The notes under the pieces: model-generated | Databases searched by the model: none | What the model saw: the letters and a program-made list of their open reading frames with translations, nothing else | What the model was told of the DNA's origin: nothing | Program-made: the position numbers and the translations under genes | In this document: in pieces, positions 1 to 6,696 of the stretch | How the letters are laid out: every line of letters starts with the position of its first letter | Position numbering within the stretch: position 1 is the first letter of the stretch | Origin: an uncultured Oscillospiraceae bacterium | GTDB lineage: Bacteria; Bacillota; Clostridia; Oscillospirales; Acutalibacteraceae | Assembly (NCBI GenBank): GCA_905211675.1 | Contig: CAJMBP010000043.1 | Coordinates: forward strand, 1 to 12,421 | DNA: 12,421 bases | Direction: 5' to 3'

Positions 1-232
1 CGCTCAAACGGCGCCCGCAGGCGGAGAGAGCGTAAATTCACCCATGCCCGGCAACATTCTTGATGTTAAGGTTGCAAACGGCGCATCTGTTAAAAAGGGC
101 GATGTTTTAATGATTCTCGAAGCTATGAAAATGGAAAATGAAATAGTTGCTCCCTGCGACGGCACTGTTACCGTAGCCGTTACAAAGGGTGCGGCTGTTG
201 AAACCGGCGCTCTTCTCTGCACAATAGCATAA
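1..232 (+). CDS. Biotin carboxyl carrier protein of a Na+-translocating decarboxylase (5' end missing)
   Basis: This is the C-terminal 76 codons of a biotin/lipoyl carrier domain. The reading frame is open from base 2, so the ATG at 44 (inside S-P-M-P-G-N) is internal and the true start lies left of the window. The biotinylation motif E-A-M-K-M-E-N-E is at 119-142, and the lysine at 128-130 would carry the biotin. A short Ala/Pro/Gly-rich stretch before it looks like the flexible linker typical of these carriers. In this family the carrier moves a carboxyl group from the soluble carboxyltransferase (alpha) to the membrane beta subunit. The stop is 26 bp before the beta-subunit gene, and the alpha subunit further down has no biotin domain of its own, so this protein is its likely partner. 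It could also serve a methylmalonyl-CoA-type carboxyltransferase encoded upstream, which is not visible here. Confidence 0.9.
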   Translation, partial: AQTAPAGGESVNSPMPGNILDVKVANGASVKKGDVLMILEAMKMENEIVAPCDGTVTVAVTKGAAVETGALLCTIA

Positions 233-258
233 GAACGGCTTTTTAGGGGAGAAATACG

Positions 259-1455
259 ATGGAATTTTTGGAAAGATTACTCGACTTTTTAAAAAGCACC
301 GGTTTTTACGGTTTGTTCGGTGACTTTTTAGGCAGCGGTTGGAAGAGCCTTGTTATGATTGCGCTTTCCTGCTTTTTGCTTTGGCTCGCCATTAAGAAAA
401 AGTTTGAACCGTTGCTGCTTATAGGCATAGCCTTCGGTATGCTGCTTACAAACCTGCCCGGAGCCGATATGTATCACGGTGAGCTGTGGACAAAGTTTAT
501 GGCGCACGAAATAGGATACGGCGAGATAATGCTTAAAGGCGGTCTGCTTGACTACCTTTATATAGGTGTAAAAACCTGTATTTACCCCTGCCTTATCTTT
601 ATAGGTATAGGCGCTATGACCGACTTCGGTCCGCTTATTTCAAACCCAAAGAGTCTTGTCTTGGGCGCCGCCGCACAGATAGGTATTTTTATAACCTTTA
701 TCGGTTGCTTCTTCCTCGGCTTTCCGCAGGAAGCCGCCGCGTCTATCGGTATTATAGGAGGCGCAGACGGCCCTACGGCGATTTACACCACATCTACGCT
801 TTTCCCGAATCTTCTGGGTCCGATAGCGGTTGCGGCTTATTCATATATGGCACTTGTTCCTGTAATTCAGCCGCCTATTATGAAGCTGCTTACAACCAAA
901 AAAGAGCGTCAGATAGTTATGAAGCCGTTAAGACAGGCTACAAAAACCGAAAAAATTCTTTTCCCGATAGTTGTTACTATATTTGTTGCGCTTCTTGTTC
1001 CGTCGGCCACCCCGCTTGTAGGTTGCCTGATGCTCGGTAACCTTTGGAAAGAGTCGGGCGTTGCAGAGCGTCTTTGCAAGACCGCTCAAAACGAGCTTAT
1101 GAACATTGTTACAATATTCTTGGGTATTTCGGTCGGCGCCACCGCTACGGCAGATGCGTTTCTTAACCTTAACACCTTAAAGATTTTGGCAATGGGTATT
1201 GCGGCGTTCGCGCTCGGTACTGCAGGCGGCGTGTTGCTTGCAAAGGTTATGAACATTTTCACAAAGAACAAAATCAATCCGCTTATCGGCTCGGCCGGCG
1301 TTTCTGCCGTTCCTATGGCGGCGCGCGTATCACAGTCGGTAGGTCAGAAAGAAAACCCGTCAAACTTCCTGCTTATGCACGCTATGGGTCCGAATGTTGC
1401 CGGCGTTATCGGCTCTGCTATTGCTGCGGGTGTATTGATTTCTCTGTTTGGTTGA
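259..1455 (+). CDS. oadB: Sodium ion-translocating decarboxylase, beta subunit
   Basis: This 398-residue, strongly hydrophobic protein matches the OadB/GcdB/MmdB family in length and motifs. In this family the beta subunit decarboxylates carboxybiotin in the membrane and uses the energy to export Na+. The family signature G-I-I-G-G-A-D-G-P-T-A-I-Y is at residues 164-176; its Asp170 corresponds to the essential membrane aspartate (Asp203 in Klebsiella OadB). A second conserved block near the C-terminus contains G-P-N-V-A-G-V-I-G-S-A (377-387), with polar Asn379 and Ser386 in a membrane helix. Several hydrophobic helices are obvious, for example at about 30-45, 100-118, 136-155, 233-250 and 306-330. 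The start at 259 is supported by AGGGGAG at 245-251, seven bases upstream. The gene is tightly spaced between the biotin carrier (26 bp) and the alpha subunit (21 bp). The sequence does not separate oxaloacetate from acyl-CoA pumps; the oadA-type neighbour favours oxaloacetate. Confidence 0.94.
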   Translation: MEFLERLLDFLKSTGFYGLFGDFLGSGWKSLVMIALSCFLLWLAIKKKFEPLLLIGIAFGMLLTNLPGADMYHGELWTKFMAHEIGYGEIMLKGGLLDYLYIGVKTCIYPCLIFIGIGAMTDFGPLISNPKSLVLGAAAQIGIFITFIGCFFLGFPQEAAASIGIIGGADGPTAIYTTSTLFPNLLGPIAVAAYSYMALVPVIQPPIMKLLTTKKERQIVMKPLRQATKTEKILFPIVVTIFVALLVPSATPLVGCLMLGNLWKESGVAERLCKTAQNELMNIVTIFLGISVGATATADAFLNLNTLKILAMGIAAFALGTAGGVLLAKVMNIFTKNKINPLIGSAGVSAVPMAARVSQSVGQKENPSNFLLMHAMGPNVAGVIGSAIAAGVLISLFG

Positions 1456-1476
1456 TAAATAGGAGGATATATATTT

Positions 1477-2883
1477 ATGGCAAACAAACCTTTATATATT
1501 ACAGACACCATTTTGCGTGACGCTCATCAGTCGCAGGCGGCAACGCGTATGCGAATTGAGGATATGCTACCCGCGCTTGAGCGTCTTGACAAAATAGGCT
1601 ATTGGTCGGTAGAGTGCTGGGGCGGTGCTACGTTTGACGCTTGTATGCGTTTTCTTAACGAAGACCCGTGGGAGAGACTTCGCACAATAAAAAAGCATAT
1701 GCCCAACACCAAGCTGCAGATGCTTTTCCGCGGTCAGAATATACTCGGTTATAAGCACTATGCAGACGACGTTGTTGATATGTTTGTTAAAAAATCTATC
1801 GAGAACGGCATTGATGTTATTCGTATTTTTGACGCGCTTAACGACCCGCGTAATTTAGAGCAGGCTATTAAGTCCTGCAAAGAATACGGCGGAATTTGCG
1901 AGCCTGCAATCAGCTATACCGTAAGCCCTGTTCACAACGAGGAATATTTTGTAAAGCTTGCAAAAACCCTTGAAAATATGGGCGCCGATGTAATATGCAT
2001 TAAAGATATGGCAAATCTTCTTTTGCCTTATGATGCATATTCGCTTGTTAAAAAGCTTAAAGAAAATATTAAGGTGCCTATTCACCTGCATACCCACAAC
2101 ACCACAGGTACGGGCGATATGACCTATCTTATGGCGTCGCAGGCAGGCGTTGACATTGTTGACTGCGCGCTGTCTCCGTTTGCAAACGGTACTGCAAACC
2201 CCGCTACCGAAGCGCTGGTTGCAACATTGCAGGGCACCGAGCGTGACACAGGCCTTGACCTTAATAAGCTCTCCGATGTTGCCGTTCACTTCCGCGGTGT
2301 TGCCGACAGAATGAAGAAAGAGGGCATACTTGACCCGAAGGTGCTTAATGTTGACGCAAAAACACTTATTTATCAAGTGCCGGGCGGTATGCTTTCAAAC
2401 ACAATTTCACAGCTCAAACAGGCAGGTAAGGAAGATAAGTATTACGATGTTTTGGCAGAAGTGCCCAGAGTAAGAAAAGACTTCGGTTATCCTCCGCTTG
2501 TAACGCCCACCAGTCAGATTGTGGGCACACAGGCTGTTATGAATGTTATTTCGGGCGAGCGCTACAAGATGATTCCGAAAGAATCAAAGGCTCTGCTTCG
2601 CGGTGAATACGGCAAGCTGCCTGCTCCCGTTAATGAGGAGGTTCGCAAAAAGGCTATCGGCGATGACAAGGTAATTGACTGCCGACCTGCCGACCTGCTT
2701 GAACCCGAGCTTGAAAAATACGCCGCCGAAATGAAAGAAAAGGGCATAGGCAAATCTTATGAAGATGTTTTAAGCTATGCGCTTTTCCCGCAGGTTGCCG
2801 AAAAGTTCTTTGCAGTGCGCGACAAAGCACCCGAGGATGAAAACACCGTTCGCGAGCTTGTTGTAGAAGACCTTTCGGAATAA
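1477..2883 (+). CDS. oadA: Oxaloacetate decarboxylase alpha subunit / pyruvate carboxyltransferase (no biotin domain)
   Basis: This 468-residue carboxyltransferase belongs to the family of OadA, pyruvate carboxylase subunit B and transcarboxylase 5S. It moves the carboxyl group between oxaloacetate and biotin, leaving pyruvate. The TIM-barrel metal site is intact: Asp15 in L-R-D-A-H-Q-S, Lys176 in I-K-D-M (the lysine carbamylated in 5S), and His205 and His207 in H-L-H-T-H-N-T-T-G. The barrel fills about residues 5-265 and the conserved carboxylase C-terminal domain about 275-460. Classical OadA proteins (about 590 residues) continue into a Pro/Ala linker and a biotin domain. Here the protein stops at 468, so it must use a separate carrier, most likely the one ending at 232. 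AGGAGG at 1461-1466, ten bases before ATG, supports the start. The gene closes the operon and is followed at once by a strong hairpin. It could equally be the 5S-like part of a transcarboxylase. Confidence 0.93.
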   Translation: MANKPLYITDTILRDAHQSQAATRMRIEDMLPALERLDKIGYWSVECWGGATFDACMRFLNEDPWERLRTIKKHMPNTKLQMLFRGQNILGYKHYADDVVDMFVKKSIENGIDVIRIFDALNDPRNLEQAIKSCKEYGGICEPAISYTVSPVHNEEYFVKLAKTLENMGADVICIKDMANLLLPYDAYSLVKKLKENIKVPIHLHTHNTTGTGDMTYLMASQAGVDIVDCALSPFANGTANPATEALVATLQGTERDTGLDLNKLSDVAVHFRGVADRMKKEGILDPKVLNVDAKTLIYQVPGGMLSNTISQLKQAGKEDKYYDVLAEVPRVRKDFGYPPLVTPTSQIVGTQAVMNVISGERYKMIPKESKALLRGEYGKLPAPVNEEVRKKAIGDDKVIDCRPADLLEPELEKYAAEMKEKGIGKSYEDVLSYALFPQVAEKFFAVRDKAPEDENTVRELVVEDLSE

Positions 2884-2900
2884 GAATAAATTTAAATTTT

Positions 2901-2937
2901 AAGCATCTGCCGTTTTATCGGCAGATGCTTTGTTATA
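2901..2937 (+). terminator. Rho-independent terminator after the decarboxylase operon
   Basis: A perfect 12 bp stem (arm AAGCATCTGCCG at 2901-2912, matching arm 2919-2930) closes a six-base TTTTAT loop and begins 17 bases after the oadA stop. The U-tract is short and interrupted (TTTGTTAT). It lies directly before the promoter of the next gene and so separates the two transcription units. Confidence 0.85.
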
Positions 2938-2945
2938 AAAACGGT

Positions 2946-2974
2946 TTGACAAAATTTGCGGGGGGGGGTAGAAT
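2946..2974 (+). promoter_or_regulatory. Sigma-A-type promoter with a G9 tract in the spacer
   Basis: A consensus -35 box TTGACA (2946-2951) is followed by exactly 17 bp and the -10 box TAGAAT (2969-2974). Transcription would start near 2981, some 35 bases before the lysozyme ATG. Bases 2960-2968 of the spacer are nine consecutive G, ending right against the -10 box. Gain or loss of one G would change the spacer to 18 or 16 bp. An alternative extended -10 (TGGTATATA, 2987-2995) lies further down but lacks a good -35. Confidence 0.75.
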
Positions 2975-3015
2975 ATTATCGGAATATGGTATATAATATG
3001 AAACGGGTGAAGATA

Positions 3016-4659
3016 ATGAAAAATTACTTTAAAAATATAACGGTTATACTTCTTGCATTATGTCTTTTAAGTTTTTGCGGCTGTAAAAACGGCGGCACTT
3101 TGAGTTCTGAAATGACGGCAAGCGAAACCGATTACATACAAACCGAGCTTAACAATATTGCCGAAGACGAAACGGTTGACCCCGAAAACACCGAAACAGC
3201 GGCCGAACCGGGTGTGCAGATGAGCTTTAAAAATATTCAAGCGGCAAAAGGTCAGGCTAACGGAATTGACGTTTCAAAGTGGCAGGGTAAAATAAATTGG
3301 CAGAGCGTAAAGAACGCCGGTATAGACTTTGCCGTAATACGAATGGGATACCGCGGTGAAAACGGTGTTATTTACCGCGACTCAAACGCAGACTATAATA
3401 TTCAGCAGGCTCAAAAGGCTGGAATTTTGGTAGGCGTGTATTTCTTTTCCACAGCGGTAAACACTTCGGAAGCCACCGAAGAGGCGGCGTGGGTTTGCGA
3501 AGCGGTTAAGGGATATGATATTTCATACCCCGTGGTTTATGATTGCGAGGGTTATACCGACTCATCAAGCCGAATGTACGGTGTTTCGGCAGCGTCACGC
3601 ACCGATAATGCCCTTGCGTTTGCCGATTATGTGCATGGCAAGGGTTATACCGGAATGGTGTACGGGGCAAAATCGGAATTTGAAAACCCTGATTATTGGC
3701 AAATGGAACGAATAGAGCAAAAATGCAGGATTTGGGTGGCGCATTACAGTTCGCCCACATACCCCGACAAGCCTAACCCCGACTACAACCGAAAATACGA
3801 TATGTGGCAGTACACAAATCGCGGAACGGTAGACGGCGTAATCGGAAACTGCGATATGGTAGTTTCATATTTTACGGCAGAGAGGTCGTCTGCAAAAGAC
3901 AATTCCGCCACTCCGCCCGCCGCCGATGCGCCCAAAACCCAAGAGGAAATGGTTTATACCGAGATCAACGATAGGGTTACCGCCAAGGAAGAGGTAAATC
4001 TTCGCACGGGAGCCGGAACAAAATATGATATTGCGGGAAGCCTTAAAAGCGGTGAATTTTTAACAAGAACAGGCATAGGCACAAACGGCTGGTCAAGACT
4101 TTTGTATAACGGACAGACGGTTTATGCCATAACGAGCTATCTGTCAAACGAGATTGTAAATGTTGAAAAGCCCGATGTTGTAAACGGACAGATATTTACT
4201 GCGGCGGGGGATCGAGTGACCGCAAAATCCGAAGTGAATTTGCGCGCGCTTCCTACAACCGACAGCAATATAGTCGGCAGTCTTAAAAGCGGAACGTTTT
4301 TGACGCGCACAGCCATAGGCGACAAGGGTTGGTCAAGACTTGACTTTAACGGCACCGCTGTTTATGCGGTTACAAATTATCTTACCGACAAAGCGCCCGA
4401 AATAAGTTCTGACGATACACCGTCAGAGCAAGGCTCTGTGACCGAGTACGGTATGGAATTTAAGTTGACCGCGGTAAATGTTACCGCAAAAGAGGAGGTA
4501 AATCTCCGTGATAAGCCCGAAACCGGCGGTTCAAATGTGGTTTATACCCTTAAAAACGGTGAATATATAACAAAAACAGGTGAGAGCAACTCCGGTTGGG
4601 CGCGCCTTGATTTTAACGGGCAGACGGTTTACGCCATAAATTCGTTTTTAATGCAATAA
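3016..4659 (+). CDS. GH25 lysozyme lipoprotein with three SH3b repeats
   Basis: This 547-residue predicted exported muramidase would cut the N-acetylmuramic acid to N-acetylglucosamine bond of peptidoglycan. Residues 1-23 form a signal peptide (K-rich start, hydrophobic core about 8-20) ending in F-C-G-C; Cys23 is a plausible but non-ideal lipid-attachment site, because Phe sits at -3 where Leu is usual. A Glu/Thr-rich linker (about 30-78) leads to the GH25 domain (about 82-288). This opens with G-I-D-V-S-K-W-Q-G and holds the catalytic D-x-E pair Asp176/Glu178 in V-V-Y-D-C-E-G-Y, with Asp85 also conserved. Three SH3b domains (321-377, 401-457, 489-547) probably bind the wall. I chose ATG 3016 because GGGTGA (3005-3010) sits five bases upstream; ATG 2998 has no such site, and a start at TTG 2956 would lie before the predicted transcript. 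The gene stands alone between a promoter and a terminator. Its substrate could be the cell's own wall or that of competitors. Confidence 0.93.
   Translation: MKNYFKNITVILLALCLLSFCGCKNGGTLSSEMTASETDYIQTELNNIAEDETVDPENTETAAEPGVQMSFKNIQAAKGQANGIDVSKWQGKINWQSVKNAGIDFAVIRMGYRGENGVIYRDSNADYNIQQAQKAGILVGVYFFSTAVNTSEATEEAAWVCEAVKGYDISYPVVYDCEGYTDSSSRMYGVSAASRTDNALAFADYVHGKGYTGMVYGAKSEFENPDYWQMERIEQKCRIWVAHYSSPTYPDKPNPDYNRKYDMWQYTNRGTVDGVIGNCDMVVSYFTAERSSAKDNSATPPAADAPKTQEEMVYTEINDRVTAKEEVNLRTGAGTKYDIAGSLKSGEFLTRTGIGTNGWSRLLYNGQTVYAITSYLSNEIVNVEKPDVVNGQIFTAAGDRVTAKSEVNLRALPTTDSNIVGSLKSGTFLTRTAIGDKGWSRLDFNGTAVYAVTNYLTDKAPEISSDDTPSEQGSVTEYGMEFKLTAVNVTAKEEVNLRDKPETGGSNVVYTLKNGEYITKTGESNSGWARLDFNGQTVYAINSFLMQ
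3976..4656 (+). repeat. Three tandem SH3b coding repeats
   Basis: Three units lie at 3976-4146, 4216-4386 and 4480-4656. Each begins V-T-A-K-(E/S)-E-V-N-L-R, contains G-W-(S/A)-R-L and a T-V-Y-A-I or similar strand, and ends near a Y-L or F-L. Start-to-start distances are 240 and 264 bp. Units 1 and 2 still share exact DNA words at the same 240 bp offset, such as TGGTCAAGACTT at 4090-4101 and 4330-4341, which points to internal duplication. Unit 3 is slightly longer (a two-residue insertion after the NLR motif) and runs to the end of the protein. Confidence 0.88.
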
Positions 4660-4665
4660 ATAAGA

Positions 4666-4705
4666 GCAGACTCTGACAAATAGAATCAGAGTCTGCCTGC
4701 TTTTT
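4666..4705 (+). terminator. Rho-independent terminator after the lysozyme gene
   Basis: An 11 bp perfect stem (GCAGACTCTGA at 4666-4676 with its complement at 4686-4696) and a nine-base loop are followed by CTGC and TTTTT at 4701-4705. It lies between the convergent lysozyme and ABC-F genes and starts six bases after the lysozyme stop. The T-run is on the plus side; the opposite side is only A/T-rich, so termination of the ABC-F transcript here is possible but weaker. Confidence 0.8.
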
Positions 4706-4707
4706 GT

Positions 4708-6588
4708 CTAAATTAAGCTTTCCCAAGCCTCTATATGTTGTAGCAATTCGGCTTCAAGCGCGTCGATTTGAGCCTGCAATTCAGACAGTTTTTGATAGTC
4801 TGCCGTATTTTCGGGGCTCTGCTGTTCGGCTTTGAGCAAATTGAGTTTTGCTTCGGTTTGCTCAACCCTTTCTTCCGCCTTTTTAAGCTCGCGTTCACGC
4901 CGCGCCTTTTCTTTTAAAGGGGTGGTGTATGTTTTTTTTGGCCGAATTTGAGTTACCTTTTGTTGAGGCTCGGTATTTTCCTCATTGCTTTTATGTTTTA
5001 AAAGATATTCGTCATATCCGTAATCGTGTATAACAGCGGCACCGTCTTCAAAAACAATCAGCCTGTCGGCAAGCTTTTTTACAAAATATCGGTCGTGCGA
5101 TACAAAAATCAGCGTTCCGTTATAGCCTTGCAAAATATCTTCAAGAGTTTCTTTTGAAATTATATCCATGTGGTTTGTGGGCTCGTCTAAAATAAGCAAA
5201 TTAGGCGAACGTCGAAACAACTTGCAAAGGGCAAGCCTTACGCGCTCACCGCCCGACAGCATATCAATGGTTTTGAACACCGCTTCGCCGCTGAATAAGA
5301 ATGCTCCAAGCGCACTGCGCGCTTCAAATTCGGTCATAGCGGGAAACGCCGACAGCATATTGTCGAGCACGGTCTCACTGCCTCTTATCTGCGCCATTTG
5401 CTGATCGAAATATCCTATGTTTACAAGCGCGCCTGTGCTAAACGAGCCTGAAATTGCGGGAATTTTGCCTATAAGCGTTTTAAGCAGGGTGGATTTGCCC
5501 TTGCCGTTGCCGCCTATAATTCCGACGCGGTCGCCGCGGTATATATTAAAAGAGAGTGTTGCGAGCGGTTTTTCAAATCCTACCGTCAGATTGTTTACCG
5601 AAAGCACCTCTTTCGCGCTTTGAACCGAAGCTTCGAGTGTTGCCTTAAAGGTGCGGCGGTCTTCGGTTTCGGGAGCGTCAAGCTTTTGCATACGGTCGAT
5701 TGCCTTTAGCTTGCTTTGCGCCATAGCGGCCTTGGTTGCCTTATATCGAAAACGCTCGGCGGTGGCCTCAATTCTTGCTATTTCTTTTTGCTGTGCCTCG
5801 TAATTTTTTTGAGCAAGCGTGCGGTTTTCGCGTTTTTTTGCGGTAAACTGTGTGTAGTTGCCCACATAACGCGCGGTTTTGCCGTGCTCTATTTCGCATA
5901 TTTCGTTAACCGTGTTATCCAAAAACATACGGTCGTGCGACACAATAAGCACGGCCTTTTTGTAATTTTTTATGTAATCTTCAAGCCACGACACAGCCTC
6001 AATATCAAGGTGGTTTGTGGGCTCGTCTAAAAGCAACAGGTCGGGTTTAGACAAGAGCAGTTTTAAAAACGCGATTTTTGTGCGCTGACCGCCGGAAAAT
6101 TCGCTTAAAGGGCGGTGCTTTTGCAAATCGTCAAAACCGAATTTTTTAATTGCCGCCTCGTATTCCTTTTCAAAATAAAAACCGCCCATTTGAGTAAAAC
6201 GGTCAAGCAACGAGGTGTAATTTTTTATGTTTTCTTCAGACTGTGCCGACTCCATTGCCGCTTGCGCGGTATCGAGCTCGGACTTTACGGCAAGAATGTC
6301 GCTGTATGCACTGCGTATTTCATCAATCAAGGTAACGCCGTCGTCTGCGAAGGTCATTTGATTAAGCGCACCTATGCGTGGGTTGCCGCTGACGCACATA
6401 AAACCGCCGTCAGATTCGGTATTGGCAAGTGGTATTTCGCCTGCAAGCAGGCGCAAAAGCGTTGTTTTGCCGCAACCGTTTCTGCCCACAAGCCCTATAC
6501 GGCTGTTTGCGTTGATTGTCAGGTTTATATCCTTTAAAATCGGCTCGCCCGAAAGGTCTACCCGACCATTATGAATTTCTATCTGCAA
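4708..6588 (-). CDS. ABC-F family ATPase (YdiF/Uup-like, ribosome-associated)
   Basis: This 626-residue soluble protein has two ABC ATPase domains and no membrane segment, which defines ABC-F. Domain 1 has Walker A G-R-N-G-C-G-K-T (35-42), signature F-S-G-G-Q (164-168), Walker B with catalytic Glu189 and His218. A charged linker (about 250-325) connects to domain 2, with Walker A G-G-N-G-K-G-K-S (359-366), L-S-G-G-E (444-448), Glu469 and His498. Residues about 556-620 form a Glu/Lys/Arg-rich coiled coil, as in YdiF, Uup and ABCF3-type members. Family members act at the ribosomal E site or in ribosome biogenesis; the exact role here is unknown. It is probably housekeeping rather than antibiotic resistance, since the interdomain linker is not extended. 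The start is TTG at 6588-6586, supported by GGTGA at 6599-6595 six bases upstream; no in-frame ATG lies nearby. The gene converges on the lysozyme gene and diverges from the amidase gene. Confidence 0.92.
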   Translation of the reverse strand: MQIEIHNGRVDLSGEPILKDINLTINANSRIGLVGRNGCGKTTLLRLLAGEIPLANTESDGGFMCVSGNPRIGALNQMTFADDGVTLIDEIRSAYSDILAVKSELDTAQAAMESAQSEENIKNYTSLLDRFTQMGGFYFEKEYEAAIKKFGFDDLQKHRPLSEFSGGQRTKIAFLKLLLSKPDLLLLDEPTNHLDIEAVSWLEDYIKNYKKAVLIVSHDRMFLDNTVNEICEIEHGKTARYVGNYTQFTAKKRENRTLAQKNYEAQQKEIARIEATAERFRYKATKAAMAQSKLKAIDRMQKLDAPETEDRRTFKATLEASVQSAKEVLSVNNLTVGFEKPLATLSFNIYRGDRVGIIGGNGKGKSTLLKTLIGKIPAISGSFSTGALVNIGYFDQQMAQIRGSETVLDNMLSAFPAMTEFEARSALGAFLFSGEAVFKTIDMLSGGERVRLALCKLFRRSPNLLILDEPTNHMDIISKETLEDILQGYNGTLIFVSHDRYFVKKLADRLIVFEDGAAVIHDYGYDEYLLKHKSNEENTEPQQKVTQIRPKKTYTTPLKEKARRERELKKAEERVEQTEAKLNLLKAEQQSPENTADYQKLSELQAQIDALEAELLQHIEAWESLI

Positions 6589-6605
6589 AATTTATCACCA
6601 CGGTT

Positions 6606-6634
6606 ATTTTAACACTGTTTTTTTATAATTGCAA
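6606..6634 (-). promoter_or_regulatory. Candidate promoter for the ABC-F gene
   Basis: On the minus strand TTGCAA (6634-6629), a 17 bp spacer and an extended -10 TGTTAAAAT (6614-6606) fit a sigma-A promoter. The leader would be only about 11 bases, with the ribosome binding site almost at the transcript end, which is a weakness. TATAAA at 6627-6622 is an alternative -10 without a good -35. The region is very A/T-rich, so chance matches are easy. Confidence 0.3.
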
Positions 6635-6636
6635 TG

Positions 6637-6665
6637 TTGATAACAATAAAATAATGTGGTAATAT
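6637..6665 (+). promoter_or_regulatory. Promoter of the amidase gene (extended -10)
   Basis: TTGATA (6637-6642), a 17 bp spacer and TAATAT (6660-6665) preceded by TG one base upstream (TGGTAATAT, 6657-6665) make a good extended -10 promoter. Transcription would start near 6672, about 25 bases before the ATG at 6697. It lies in the 108 bp gap shared with the divergent ABC-F gene, so one regulator could act on both sides, although no clear operator is visible. Confidence 0.65.
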
Positions 6666-6696
6666 ATATTACATCAAATAAAACTTGGGGAAAACA

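Noticed and set aside
44..232. Complete 62-residue biotin carrier starting at ATG 44
   Set aside because: The frame stays open to the left edge with an Ala/Pro/Gly-rich linker, and the ATG falls inside the conserved P-M-P-G start of the biotinyl fold, so the gene is only cut by the window.
1855..2376. Long minus-strand open frames inside oadA, the amidase, proS and pyk
   Set aside because: They lie antisense to well-supported genes, are rich in Cys, Arg and His in a way typical of shadow frames, and have no ribosome binding sites or family motifs.
2956..3015. Upstream extension of the lysozyme gene from TTG 2956, with the G9 tract as coding sequence
   Set aside because: This start lies between the -35 and -10 boxes, has no ribosome binding site, and would add charged residues before the signal peptide; ATG 3016 has GGGTGA at the right distance.
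4708..6588. ABC-F protein as an antibiotic resistance factor (Vga/Lsa/OptrA type)
   Set aside because: The linker between ATPase domains is ordinary in length, and the C-terminal coiled coil fits the housekeeping YdiF/Uup group; nothing else in the window suggests a resistance island.
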